A stretch of DNA of 39,562 nt from Oscillochloris sp. ZM17-4 (GCF_019599295.1 NZ_JAIEWN010000012.1:4422-43983); one strand, 5' to 3'. Counted from the first letter of the stretch, positions 15,517-24,429 are shown. Numbers and translations: made by a program. The notes: generated from the sequence alone by a model not told the origin.

Positions 15517-18045
15517 CATAAGGGGTATCAGCTCGTAGCCCTCGGGCACGAAGAGGCTGCCCTCGGTGGTGCCCTGCGGCGAGACCTGGGCGAGCTGGCG
15601 GGATAGCTCGGCGGCTGAGGTCGTGCCGGCCAGGTACTCGGCGAAAGCGCGGCCCACCTGCGCCACCTGCGCGCCCGTCTCGTGGACAAACTCCAGGCGG
15701 TAGTGGGCCACCCCGGCCTCGCGCCAGAGGTCCATATGCCGGCTGGCCTCCTGGGCCTCGGCCCCGAAGACCGTGTTGCGGCAGCCGACATCGGCCATCA
15801 CCGGGTGCGCCCGGCCGCGCTCGTCGCGCAGCTCCACCCGCTGCGTCTCGCAGGGGTGCCCGCAGTCCTTGTAGCTGGTGCCGCTTGAGAGGAAGCGGCA
15901 GAAGACACAGTGCTCGGTGTGGAAGACCGGCAGGTGCTGGTAGGCCACCGCCTCAATCGCGGCGGGGCCGACCTCGCGGGCCAGGTCGGCCACCTGGGCC
16001 GCGTTCAGGTCGTAGGTCGGCGTGAGCCGCTCCAGGCCGAGGCCCATGAAGATCTCGGCGGTGAGCTGGTTGGCCGTGTTCAGGCTGAAGTCGCCGATCA
16101 GGGCCGGGCGATCCTCGACCTGGAGGGCCTGGAGCAGCCCGCCGGAGCGCACCAGGATCGGGCAGCCCAGCTTCAGCAGGAAGTACACCACACGCTGCTC
16201 GCTCGGCTTGAGCACCCGCGGGCTGGCCACGCGGGCCTCGATGCCCGCCGCTTGCACGCGCTCCACGGCGGGCCGCAGCCCGTAGAGCTCCAGGTAGTCC
16301 AGCGTGATGCTGGCCGGCCGCAGCTCCAGCGCGGCGTCGAGTTGCTCGGGGGTGCGAACGAGCAAGTGCAGGAGGCAGGAGGCAGGCCGCTCGCTACGCT
16401 CGCTGCCTCCTGCCTCCTGCCTCCTGCCTCCTGCCTCCTGCCTCCTGCCTCCTGCCTCCTGCCTCCTGCCTCCTGCCTCCTGCCTCCGCCCTAGCGCCTC
16501 CGCCGCCTCCCGCCGCAGGCTGTTCAGCAGCGAGCTGGGCGCGAAGGGCTCGCCTTGTATGTCCAGCTCAAGCCCGGCCAGCTCATAGGGCGTGCCGCCC
16601 AGGCGGCCGAGCTGCTCGCGCAGGTAGGCCTCGTCCACGGCGCGGCGCTGGGCGTGGCCGAGGGGCTCCGCAGACCGCACGCTGGCGCTCAGCTCGGGGC
16701 GAGATACCAGGGCGAAGGTAAGCTCCAGCGGCGCGCCCTCGTGGGCCACGACGCGGGCCGTCAGCGGCTGGCGGCGCAGGGGCGCGGCCGGGGCGATGTA
16801 GGGCCGCGCCGCCCTGTCGAGATCAGGGTCGTGGGTGCGCCAGAGCAGGTCGCCCGGCCGGATGCGGCTGAAGTCCAGCGCGCCATAGGCGAACTCCAGC
16901 TCCAGCAGGCCGTCGCGGGTCGGGGTGGCGATGTAGAGCCGCCCGCCCTCCTCGCGCTCCTGGGGGCTGCGCCAGTCGGCCGCGTCGAAGACCACGCCGT
17001 CGCCGGCCTTCAGCGGGGCCGCAGCGATCTCGGGGTTCGGCTCGACCAGCACATAGTCGGCGAAGACCCGGTCCACCCTGCCGGCCAGCACGCCGCGGTG
17101 GCGCGGCGAGCGCCCGCGCACCACCTTCTGGTGGTCCGTCCCAGAGATAAAGTAGTCGCCCAGGCCGCGCGAGTAGACCTGCTCCAGGTGGATCTCATCG
17201 GCGCGGGTGATGCTCAGCGGCAGGCCGGCCCAGGCCTCATCGATCGCCCGGCGGTAGGCGCTCGTCGTCAGGGCCACATACTCCTCGCCCTTGTAGCGGC
17301 CCTCGATTTTGATCGCCGAGACGCCGATCTGCACAATCTCGGGGATATGCTGGAGCGCGTAGAGGTCGCCCGGCGAGAGCAGGTAGCGCGCGTCGCCGAG
17401 GGGCACGTGGCGGCCATCGACGATCAGCTCGTAGGGCAGGCGGCATGCCTGGGCGCACTGGCCGCGGTTGGCGCTGCGGCCGCCCCAGGCCTCCGACGAG
17501 AAGCACTGGCCGGAGTAGGAGACGCAGAGCGCGCCGTGGCCGAACATCTCCAGCTCCAGGTCGGTGGCGGCGCGGATGGCCCGCACGTCGGCCAGGCTGA
17601 GCTCGCGGGCCAGCACCACCCGGCTAACGCCGAACTGCCTCGCCAGCTCCACGCCCTCGGCGCTGGTGATGCTCATCTGGGTGCTGCCGTGGATGGCCAG
17701 GCCGGGGGCGATCTGGTGGGCCATGCGGGCCACGCCGACATCCTGGACAATGATCGAGTCGGCCCCGGCGGCGGCGATCTGCTCCAGGGCGCGGGCCGCC
17801 TCGCGCAGCTCGTGGTCGAACACCAGCGTGTTGAAGGTCACATAGCCTTTCACGCCGCGCCGGTGGAGCGTGCGCAGAGCATCGGGCAGCTCCTCCAGGG
17901 TGAAGCCAACCTTAGCGCGGGCCGAGAAATGGTTCAGCCCGAAGTAGACGGCGTCGGCCCCGGCCTCAATCGCGGCCTGGAGCTGCGGCCAGTGGCCGGC
18001 CGGGCTCATCACCTCGGGCTTTATTGGTTTGTGCGTGTCGCTCAT
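15514..18045 (-). CDS. Peptidase U32 family protein, RlhA/YhbU-like with C-terminal extension
   Basis: The start at ATG 18045 is chosen because the U32 motif PEVMSPAGHWPQLQAAIEAG begins 10 codons later and a TACAAT box lies just upstream; the longer frame reads through hairpin DNA. The protein has 843 residues. The N-terminal U32 domain (~10-300) contains ADAVYFGLNHFSARA, GSTQMSITS, and the Cys-rich CVSYSGQCFSSEAWGGRSANRGQCAQACRxPY core in pieces near 185-220. The C-terminal part (~580-840) has a second set, HTEHCVFCRFLSSG and DCGHPCETQ, as in the collagenase-like subgroup. Family members such as RlhA hydroxylate an rRNA base with prephenate; others are called proteases without proof. Residues ~519-560 are a low-complexity insert from an in-frame heptamer repeat. 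Confidence 0.82.
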   Translation of the reverse strand: MSDTHKPIKPEVMSPAGHWPQLQAAIEAGADAVYFGLNHFSARAKVGFTLEELPDALRTLHRRGVKGYVTFNTLVFDHELREAARALEQIAAAGADSIIVQDVGVARMAHQIAPGLAIHGSTQMSITSAEGVELARQFGVSRVVLARELSLADVRAIRAATDLELEMFGHGALCVSYSGQCFSSEAWGGRSANRGQCAQACRLPYELIVDGRHVPLGDARYLLSPGDLYALQHIPEIVQIGVSAIKIEGRYKGEEYVALTTSAYRRAIDEAWAGLPLSITRADEIHLEQVYSRGLGDYFISGTDHQKVVRGRSPRHRGVLAGRVDRVFADYVLVEPNPEIAAAPLKAGDGVVFDAADWRSPQEREEGGRLYIATPTRDGLLELEFAYGALDFSRIRPGDLLWRTHDPDLDRAARPYIAPAAPLRRQPLTARVVAHEGAPLELTFALVSRPELSASVRSAEPLGHAQRRAVDEAYLREQLGRLGGTPYELAGLELDIQGEPFAPSSLLNSLRREAAEALGRRQEAGGRRQEAGGRRQEAGGRRQEAGGSERSERPASCLLHLLVRTPEQLDAALELRPASITLDYLELYGLRPAVERVQAAGIEARVASPRVLKPSEQRVVYFLLKLGCPILVRSGGLLQALQVEDRPALIGDFSLNTANQLTAEIFMGLGLERLTPTYDLNAAQVADLAREVGPAAIEAVAYQHLPVFHTEHCVFCRFLSSGTSYKDCGHPCETQRVELRDERGRAHPVMADVGCRNTVFGAEAQEASRHMDLWREAGVAHYRLEFVHETGAQVAQVGRAFAEYLAGTTSAAELSRQLAQVSPQGTTEGSLFVPEGYELIPLM
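16368..16487. repeat. Heptanucleotide tandem and inverted repeat inside the U32 gene
   Basis: Twelve head-to-tail copies of TGCCTCC (16404-16487) follow an inverted short set GCAGGAGGCAGGAGGCAGG (16368-16386). Seven is not a multiple of three, but twelve copies give 84 bases, so the frame is kept and the protein gains four RRQEAGG units. The spacer between the sets is itself an inverted repeat (CGCTCGCTACGCTCGC-like). Confidence 0.92.
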
Positions 18046-18053
18046 GCTCCCAT

Positions 18054-18059
18054 TGTACA
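18054..18059 (-). promoter_or_regulatory. Probable -10 box (TACAAT) for the U32 gene
   Basis: TTGTACAAT lies 8 bases before the U32 ATG on the minus strand, so transcription would begin near the start codon. Upstream (18060-18200) no gene is seen, only small hairpins (GGCGGC-TCT-GCCGCC, AGCCCGC-CTTC-GCGGGCT, and a 13-bp stem around 18107-18140). Confidence 0.35.
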
Positions 18060-18204
18060 AGAAATAGCGCCATGCTGCGCTCGCGGCGGCTCTGCCGCCA
18101 GGGCTTTGGATTTGGGCGACGAATCCGCCCAAATCCAATACAAATGCGAAGCCCGCCTTCGCGGGCTGGCCGAGGCTGCGCAGGCGGCCTTTGTAGAACC
18201 TAGC

Positions 18205-18499
18205 GGGGGGCTTCAGCCCATGTGCATGAGGTTAACCGAAACCGGATTGACCGCCCGCCGCCCCGTGTCGGCGCGTCGGGGCGGCTCATCCCCGCCGGGG
18301 GGCACCGTAGGGCCGAAGCATGCGCACTCCATGCATTGCGACCCGCAGATTCATCCGGTGCGCATGCCTCGGCCCTACCTATGCCGGGGGCGGCCATCCC
18401 CTATGCGGGAGGTTCATCGGTGTCATGTGGCAGTGGAAGATGGAGACTCCTTGCACTACACGAAAGCCGTTAACCTAAGGCACATGGGGCTTCAGCCCC
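18205..18499 (+). repeat. MITE-like element with ~30-bp terminal inverted repeats
   Basis: The ends, 18205-18237 and the complement of 18469-18499, both read GGGCT..AGCCC-ATGTGC.T.AGGTTAAC with about five differences in 30. The inside has a 21-bp palindrome arm pair with one mismatch (GTAGGGCCGA.GCATGCGCAC). No coding frame is seen, and no clear target duplication was found. A shorter inverted copy lies at 8661-8893. The element fills the gap between the U32 gene and the end of the six-gene cluster. Confidence 0.75.
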
Positions 18500-18539
18500 T
18501 GGCGGCGGCGGCGCACAGGGAGGGTTTTGCGGTATTGTG

Positions 18540-19145
18540 TCAATAGCTTTGAAGCAAGTGCGGGCGTAGTGTGAAAATCTGCTTCACTAGTTCATGGTAG
18601 CGCCCGTGACGTTCTGCGTACCTAATGAGTTCGCGTGCCTTTCCGTCCTTGCTAGATGTCGGAAAGGTCTCGTGGTCGATGTTCAGCGTGTAGCAAAGGC
18701 CATTGATCTCTTCATTGCTAAAGTGTTGTGTCAGTAGTTGATAGATAGTTATTCGGTCAAGCTTCTCCACGAGCGATGCAATCTTGACCGCTGTCTGATC
18801 GCCCGGCCGCGATGGATCTACTGTGGGGAGCGGCCGGTTTATCGAACCATCGTGGTAGAAATTGATCGAAATCTTGATAATGTTATTTCCGGCCACATCT
18901 TGAAATTGCACATCCCCGATAGCGTTTTCTTTGCCGAAGGAGATAAGCGTCTGACCGTTTGAGGCTTCTTTACCGGCCAGAACTTCGAGCAAGTATTTCA
19001 TGTCGGGCGTCTTAGTAAACTCCTCTGCCAAGGGTTCACCCTGAACTGCCGCTATCAGAGCTCTGGCAAGCTGAGCGGCGTTCGCCTGCTGCCCGGTGGG
19101 CACCATGCCCTGGAGGGCTTGCTGTAGCTCTTGGGAGGTGATCAT
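18540..19145 (-). CDS. Small effector-associated-domain (EAD) protein, last gene of the conflict cluster
   Basis: The 201-residue protein has three parts: a helical N-terminus (1-60), a short beta segment (~70-95, IGDVQFQDVAGNNIIKISI) of the kind often found beside such domains, and a C-terminal helical domain (~128-197). The last part has ITIYQLLTQHFSNEEINGLC, then LNIDHE and GKARELIRYAERHGRYHEL. This is the pattern of the death-like EADs described by the Aravind group in bacterial NTPase conflict systems, which act as adaptors by like-with-like binding. The STAND-CHAT protein of this cluster carries a matching EAD. The ATG overlaps the radical SAM stop by four bases (ATGA), so translation is coupled. 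No enzyme motif is seen. Confidence 0.65.
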   Translation of the reverse strand: MITSQELQQALQGMVPTGQQANAAQLARALIAAVQGEPLAEEFTKTPDMKYLLEVLAGKEASNGQTLISFGKENAIGDVQFQDVAGNNIIKISINFYHDGSINRPLPTVDPSRPGDQTAVKIASLVEKLDRITIYQLLTQHFSNEEINGLCYTLNIDHETFPTSSKDGKARELIRYAERHGRYHELVKQIFTLRPHLLQSY

Positions 19146-20662
19146 GCTGCAGCCCTTTCTACTGGGTTTGGAGCGGAGTATTCGGGCGCGAACGTGGCAA
19201 TACGCAGGGCCTCCAGCCGTAAGAGCGCTGGAAAGAGGGCCTTATAAATAGCGCAGTTGGGTGAGCGGATGTCGTAACGGCCTGTCGCCCTGTAGGTTTG
19301 CACAGGGCAGCCACCGGCACACCAGTAGCGCCATGTGCAGCTCTGGCATCCCTCCTTAGCGTCGACCGATACATTCTGGAGGCCGATCACCGAGCTGCGC
19401 AGCTCGTGTAGGGGGTCGGCGGCGAATATCGTTGTGATGGGCCGCTCAATTTCCATCGGACATTTCGCTATCTGCCCGTGCTGGTCGACCACCAGATAGC
19501 TGCTGCCCGCAGCGCAGGTATGATCGTGGGCGGCTAGAAAATTCGCTTTGTCGACGAGCGATTCCAGCAGGCTACGCCGCGGGAGGCGTTGCTCAATATG
19601 GCTGAGTGCGGCCAGAAGCGCTGCGATGATGTGCTGCTCGCCAAACCGTAAGTGCGTCTCACAGGCCGATTGCTCATGCTCGCGGTAAAAGCTTAATGTA
19701 AACGGCAGATCGAGATCGAGCAGGTAGTCAAACAGCTGCGGGAGCCCATCGAGGGTATACTCAGAGACGGTGATCGCGATAGTGGGGACCAACCCAGCTT
19801 CCAGCAAGGTCTGTATCCCGCGTTGCACATATACAAAGGAGCCGCCGCCATTAACAAGGCGTCGCTCCGCGTCGTGGTGTGCACCGATGCCATCGAGAGA
19901 GATGCAGATCCCGATCCCCTGCTCCCGCAGCTTTCTCGCCGTACTGGCCGAGATGGCAATGCCGTTGCTCAAGACGAGCGACTGTACGCTGACAGAACTT
20001 ATCGCGGCTTTCTCCTGGGCATAGGCGTTGAGCGAGAGGACAAGACTCAGGTTCAGCAGGGCCTCGCCGCCGGAGAACTTGAGCTTAACCTTGGAGAAGC
20101 CATGCTGCTCAGCGCTGGCGAAGAGCATGTCGATCGTGTGTCGACCGACCTCATGCGACATGCGATCAGCCGTCTTGCGGATATAACAGTATGAGCAGCG
20201 CAGATTGCAGTCGTTTGTGCTGTGCAGCCATGCGGCCAGGGTCTTTGCCGGCTGGAAGATGGGCATGAGCTCGCGGCCTGGCTCGATCAGCAGATCGTAG
20301 GCCGCGAGCTGCGCGATCACGGCGTGCGCGCCGCTGACCTGCGGGGTGTCCGTCGCTGCGATCTGCTGGGGGAGAGCGAAGCTGTCGAGCAGATGGGCCG
20401 CCCGCGGGGTCAGCACGATCACGCCCGCCGCCGAGAGCGGGTTGAAGACAAACTCCCGACCATCGGAAAGCTGATCTCGGTACAGGCCGGGGGCCTGCTG
20501 GAGCTGAGCCGGCAGAGGCACCGATATGCCAGGCACAAAGGTGTTTGTGGATGTGTCGTCTAGGCCGAGACTACAGTCACAGTCGCAATCTGCGGTGAAG
20601 ATCTCGGCATGCGGAATCATCTGCCGATGCATGAGATCGGGCAGGGCGCGGGCAATGGGCAT
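19142..20662 (-). CDS. Radical SAM/SPASM protein with Cys-Asp-rich N-terminus
   Basis: The start at ATG 20662 has an AAGGAAG ribosome site six bases away; a TTG two codons earlier is less likely. The protein has 506 residues. The radical SAM cluster motif CNLRCSYC gives Cys 152, 156 and 159, followed by LKFSGGEALL, LSNG and ISLDG. The C-terminal SPASM region (~385-475) has many cysteines, including GCQSCTWRYWCAGGCP. Residues ~55-135 resemble the small peptide-binding N-terminal domain of peptide maturases (FVFNPLSAAGVIVLT). Before it, residues 20-45 hold DCDCDCSLGLDD, which I do not recognise. Such enzymes modify peptides or proteins (anSME, FxsB, PqqE types). No separate precursor gene is visible, so the substrate could be a cluster protein, its own N-terminus or a peptide encoded elsewhere. 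Confidence 0.82.
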   Translation of the reverse strand: MPIARALPDLMHRQMIPHAEIFTADCDCDCSLGLDDTSTNTFVPGISVPLPAQLQQAPGLYRDQLSDGREFVFNPLSAAGVIVLTPRAAHLLDSFALPQQIAATDTPQVSGAHAVIAQLAAYDLLIEPGRELMPIFQPAKTLAAWLHSTNDCNLRCSYCYIRKTADRMSHEVGRHTIDMLFASAEQHGFSKVKLKFSGGEALLNLSLVLSLNAYAQEKAAISSVSVQSLVLSNGIAISASTARKLREQGIGICISLDGIGAHHDAERRLVNGGGSFVYVQRGIQTLLEAGLVPTIAITVSEYTLDGLPQLFDYLLDLDLPFTLSFYREHEQSACETHLRFGEQHIIAALLAALSHIEQRLPRRSLLESLVDKANFLAAHDHTCAAGSSYLVVDQHGQIAKCPMEIERPITTIFAADPLHELRSSVIGLQNVSVDAKEGCQSCTWRYWCAGGCPVQTYRATGRYDIRSPNCAIYKALFPALLRLEALRIATFAPEYSAPNPVERAAA

Positions 20663-20711
20663 CGGCAACTTCCTTCTACAGCGTGGGTGGCGGTCGTGCA
20701 GTCAGCATCCA

Positions 20712-21635
20712 TCAGGACGCGAGTCGACCGGCAACGGCATACCCGGTATAGTGCTCGTCGTCGCGGAGGAGCACCTCAACTGGCGCAAACCCGGTCTCAC
20801 GCAGCCGTGCAGCCATCTGCTCGGGCGACGAGAAGATGGCAAATACGGCCTCGGGCTCTTCGCAGAGCAGCACCTTGAGGTTAAAATCAGACTTGCCCTC
20901 CTGCGGGTCGGCGATCAAGAAGGCCCCGCCGGGCCTGAGACAGCGGTATGCGGCGCTGATCGTAGCGAGCTGATCGGTGGGGTGCAGATGGTGGAGCGCG
21001 TAAGAACACGTCACGAAATCGACACTCGCCGACTCAGCCTGGCTCAGGTAGCCCACCATATCGGCATTGATGATCGCCACCTGGATCGCTGCCGCCTGCT
21101 GATTGATTCGTGCGGCGCGCTCGCCAGCAATCGCCAGCAGCGCCGGGGTAAACTCAACCGCGCTGATATGGGCTGCCATACCTGCCTGTGCCAACCTCGC
21201 AGCGATATGGCCGGTTGTCCCGAGTGTCCCTGCTCCCAGATCGAGCACATGTAAGGGCCACCTGGTACGCTTCGCATAGGCGACAATTGCAGCGCCGATC
21301 GCGTCGTTGGCTTTATGGATATGCGGGATGCCAGGACCCTCCAGCCGCTCTGGCGTGACCCAGCTCTGGAAGACTATCTGCGCCATCTCCTTGAACTCGG
21401 CTGGCGTCAGTTGCTCCAGCACCCACCCCTGAATCCACTCGGCATGGTATCGTTCGAGGCTCCCATAAGTCGCGAACAGCCCGTCGATTGCACGTACGAT
21501 CAATGCGGTCTTCGTATACAGGCTACTGGCGGGGTCGATGCCCAGGCCCTCGAAGCGCTGTTGCAGGATCGAAGCCTGCGGCGCCTTGGTTGGGATGGCC
21601 TGGAGGAATTCACCAAGAGACGGCTGCTGTGCCAT
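20712..21635 (-). CDS. Class I SAM-dependent methyltransferase
   Basis: In this 307-residue protein the SAM-binding motif I is VLDLGAGTLGTTG (130-142), followed by an acidic strand end (ISAVEFTP), motif II-like AIINADMVGYL and the post-motif VDFVTCSYALHHLHP. The motifs are complete, so it should be active. The first ~110 residues are helical, without a known motif (YHAEWIQGW, FKEMAQIVFQSW), and may hold the substrate site. It lies between the TPR-NTPase and the radical SAM gene with 19- and 49-base gaps, in the same operon. A methyltransferase next to a radical SAM maturase suggests a modified peptide or protein, but a small molecule cannot be excluded. The ATG has an AAGGA ribosome site. Confidence 0.82.
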   Translation of the reverse strand: MAQQPSLGEFLQAIPTKAPQASILQQRFEGLGIDPASSLYTKTALIVRAIDGLFATYGSLERYHAEWIQGWVLEQLTPAEFKEMAQIVFQSWVTPERLEGPGIPHIHKANDAIGAAIVAYAKRTRWPLHVLDLGAGTLGTTGHIAARLAQAGMAAHISAVEFTPALLAIAGERAARINQQAAAIQVAIINADMVGYLSQAESASVDFVTCSYALHHLHPTDQLATISAAYRCLRPGGAFLIADPQEGKSDFNLKVLLCEEPEAVFAIFSSPEQMAARLRETGFAPVEVLLRDDEHYTGYAVAGRLAS

Positions 21636-21654
21636 TGGGGTTCCTTATTCGTAA

Positions 21655-24429
21655 TCACACGTCTTGCTCAGATAGCTTCCGCCGCCTGACATCGTGCAGC
21701 GTGTCGAGCAGGCTGGTATCGTGTTTGAGCAGGTCGCGGCTATCGTTTCGCCAGAAGTCGATGAGGTACGTGCAAAGCATATCGATGAACTCGGGCTGGA
21801 TACGCTGGAGCCGGTCGCGGAGAACATATCTGGCAGCCTCGAAGTTGCTGCGATTGAACAAGAGGGCTTGCGCGCAGGCCTCGCCATAGTGGGCAATTGC
21901 CCGGCGATAGTGCTGCTGCGAGGGTGTGGACGTAGCCAACTCAAAGGCGATATTACCGAGTATCAGCTCCATACGGCTCAGGAGCTCGGCGTAGCGCTGC
22001 CCTTGGGGCAGTGCGCAGTGCTCGACCTCCTCTGAGAGCGGGACTACGGCATCGGTGGTGTTTTTCAAATAGTGTGTCAGGATGAGCGACACTAGGCCAT
22101 CGACAACCAGCGGCTCGGCACCGACTACAGCGGCGAGCCTACGGCTTTCCTCGAATGAGTCCTCCGCCTTCCACCACTCCGATCGGTGAAGCCAGAGCCG
22201 CCCCTTATAGTTCAGCGTCCTGGCCAGATCCGCCTTGCGGTTACGACGGCGCAGTATGCGCTCACTATGCTCAAGGTAGGCGGCGCTCTGCTCGGCGCGT
22301 TTTTTTAAGTCGCTGTTACCCATGCGGAACTTCAGGAAGAAGCTCGGCCACTCCTGGCGCAGGTAGTGCTCTAGCTCCAGGTGGATGGGGCCGGCTGTGG
22401 GGATGCGATCATTTGCCACAGAGTTGGGGTCGAAGATCTGAGCTGCCTTAACGGTGAGGCTCACCTCGCGCCAGTGATAGATAGTGGCCAGGTTTGCCAG
22501 GGCCTTGGCGTTCTCGACCTCATCCTTGAAATGCTCGAACACCTGTGATGCCAGGTAAAAATAGTGCACAGCAAGGTCATAATTGCCGGCATCACGCTCG
22601 ATCATGCCGATCGTACTCCAGCTAAAGCCAACCTGTTGCTGCTGCTCCTCTTTCAGGTTCTGGCGAAGCTTCAGCGCCTGAAGGGCCTCTTCGCGCGCGC
22701 GCCCGTACTCACCACGCTGGCGGTCGAGGTTGGCGATATTATTCATGCAGGCTGCGACCCCCGCATCGTTCATCATCGCCTTTTCGATGCCCAGGCTGCG
22801 CGTATTCCAGCTGCGGGCCTGATCATACTCGCCGAGGGTTGTGCTGAGTGTCGCGATCTTGCGGTAGATCTGGGCCAGGTCGCTCTGCCGGCTTGCCCAC
22901 GCTGGGCTTGTCGGGTCGATCTGGCCTAGGAGCTGTTCGAGCACGCTGCGGCTCTTGTGCTGGTACTCCAGGGCGCGTTTCAGGTCGCTACGTTCCTCAA
23001 TACTGCCTATAAGGTTATAGATCTCGTAGCGCACCTCGCTGCTGACCTGCTCCTGGCGGTTCAGTATATCGAGGATGTGTCGGGCCTGGGCGTCATCGTG
23101 GCGGTAAAAGGCCAGGCGGGCCCGGCTGATTTCAAGCTGGTCGAACTGTTCGGCTGTCAGCTTCGCCACATTGGCCTCGATTACCTCCAGCATGAGCCGA
23201 CAGAAGTCGACGGCCTTCTTGCGTCCATAGTCGTTAAAGAGCGTGATCGCTTTAAAGAGGACTTGCCCAATATCGAGATCAGAGTTCAGCTCGTAGTAGA
23301 GTTCTTCGATCTCTAGGGTGCGGCGCTCAAGGGTGTCCGTGACTCGAGCGAGCTTCTCCTGATATGCCTCGACCGCTTTCCGCGCAATCACCCGCCGCGT
23401 CGCTGGCGGATAGGCCGCATACTTGCCGATCAAATAGCGCATCTCATCGTGCAGCGTATACTCGTGCAGGTCTGCGCGATATTTGATGAAAGCCAGGTTC
23501 TGGAGTTGGGCCAGCACATGCTCAGCCTCGGCGGGCGTTAGTCCCATCAGGTGGGCGAGCATGGGCGCGTCGCAGCGCTTATAGACGACGGCCATATGCA
23601 GGATTGCCGCGTTGACCTGGCTAGGAAGTTCGCGTACCCACGAGACCATTTCACGCTCGAAATCCTCTTTGGGGACCGCAATCAGCTCATCGACATCGGC
23701 GTTCAAGAGAATCCACCCAAGGGCCAGGGCGAGCAGAATAGGCCTGCCCTCCGCCAGGTCATAGATCTTGTCGAGGCTCGCCTGATCGATAAGCTCGGGG
23801 AGATGTTCGCTGGCGAACCGCTGTTGCATATAGGTGCGGGCATCCTCCCGGGTGATCCCCGTTAGCCAGCGCTGATCAATATGCCCCCCAAGATATGCGG
23901 GCGGGATAGGCTCGCGGCCGGCAGTGAGGACAATCGTCTGCCCGTGCAGGCTGGGGAGAAACCTTTCGAGTAGCCAGGTGGCGAAGCTCTGGTGGGGAAT
24001 ATTTTCGAGGGTGTCGAATCGCAGCACTATTTTCGTAACGGTTCTGGCAAGCGCATTGTAGTCGGCCACAAATGCAGCAATAAGCTCCTGCTCATTCTCG
24101 TACGCCTCCTCTGATGTAGCAGGCTCCTGGTCCTGTCGCGCTAAGAAGGTTGTGAAGTGCTCAGAGCCAAGCTGGCGGGTCAAGCTATTGATCAACCCAT
24201 CCTGCGTCTGATTCGCAAAGTCGTAGATATCGATGAGTGCCGGGACTACGCAGCCAAGCTGTTCAAACTCCGGGCCGAGCACCTCAAGCAGCTTAGTCTT
24301 GCCGATCCCGCCATCGCCGACGAAATGGAACATCCAGACCGGCTGCGCCGGATCGAGCAGCTTGAGGGCGCGCTGAATCTCTTCTGTGCGCCCGACAAAG
24401 CCTGTCCCAGTGGCATCAAAGAATGTCAC
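21655..24429 (-). CDS. STAND-type NTPase with C-terminal TPR repeats
   Basis: The start is GTG 24429, which overlaps the upstream stop as GTGA. The protein has 924 residues. FVGRTEEI and Walker A GDGGIGKT (38-45) open the NTPase, and Walker B is IVLRFDT (134-140); sensor and winged-helix-like parts follow (LTGITREDARTYM, LAEGRPILLALA). From ~390 to the end it is helical, with TPR-like units (EYDQARSWNTRSLGIEKAMM, GEYGRAREEALQALKL, GNYDLAVHYFYLASQVFE). STAND NTPases are switches that assemble on sensing a signal through their repeats. It has no visible effector domain and may act as sensor for the others. It resembles the TPR-NTPases that accompany radical SAM genes in the FxsA/FxsB systems of actinobacteria, though I cannot confirm orthology. 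Confidence 0.8.
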   Translation of the reverse strand: MTFFDATGTGFVGRTEEIQRALKLLDPAQPVWMFHFVGDGGIGKTKLLEVLGPEFEQLGCVVPALIDIYDFANQTQDGLINSLTRQLGSEHFTTFLARQDQEPATSEEAYENEQELIAAFVADYNALARTVTKIVLRFDTLENIPHQSFATWLLERFLPSLHGQTIVLTAGREPIPPAYLGGHIDQRWLTGITREDARTYMQQRFASEHLPELIDQASLDKIYDLAEGRPILLALALGWILLNADVDELIAVPKEDFEREMVSWVRELPSQVNAAILHMAVVYKRCDAPMLAHLMGLTPAEAEHVLAQLQNLAFIKYRADLHEYTLHDEMRYLIGKYAAYPPATRRVIARKAVEAYQEKLARVTDTLERRTLEIEELYYELNSDLDIGQVLFKAITLFNDYGRKKAVDFCRLMLEVIEANVAKLTAEQFDQLEISRARLAFYRHDDAQARHILDILNRQEQVSSEVRYEIYNLIGSIEERSDLKRALEYQHKSRSVLEQLLGQIDPTSPAWASRQSDLAQIYRKIATLSTTLGEYDQARSWNTRSLGIEKAMMNDAGVAACMNNIANLDRQRGEYGRAREEALQALKLRQNLKEEQQQQVGFSWSTIGMIERDAGNYDLAVHYFYLASQVFEHFKDEVENAKALANLATIYHWREVSLTVKAAQIFDPNSVANDRIPTAGPIHLELEHYLRQEWPSFFLKFRMGNSDLKKRAEQSAAYLEHSERILRRRNRKADLARTLNYKGRLWLHRSEWWKAEDSFEESRRLAAVVGAEPLVVDGLVSLILTHYLKNTTDAVVPLSEEVEHCALPQGQRYAELLSRMELILGNIAFELATSTPSQQHYRRAIAHYGEACAQALLFNRSNFEAARYVLRDRLQRIQPEFIDMLCTYLIDFWRNDSRDLLKHDTSLLDTLHDVRRRKLSEQDV

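Noticed and set aside
16404-16487. CRISPR-like array
   Set aside because: The units are contiguous 7-mers without spacers; it is a tandem repeat inside a gene.
18046-18138. 31-codon N-terminal extension of the U32 protein
   Set aside because: It reads through hairpin DNA and a likely -10 box; the conserved domain begins right after ATG 18045.
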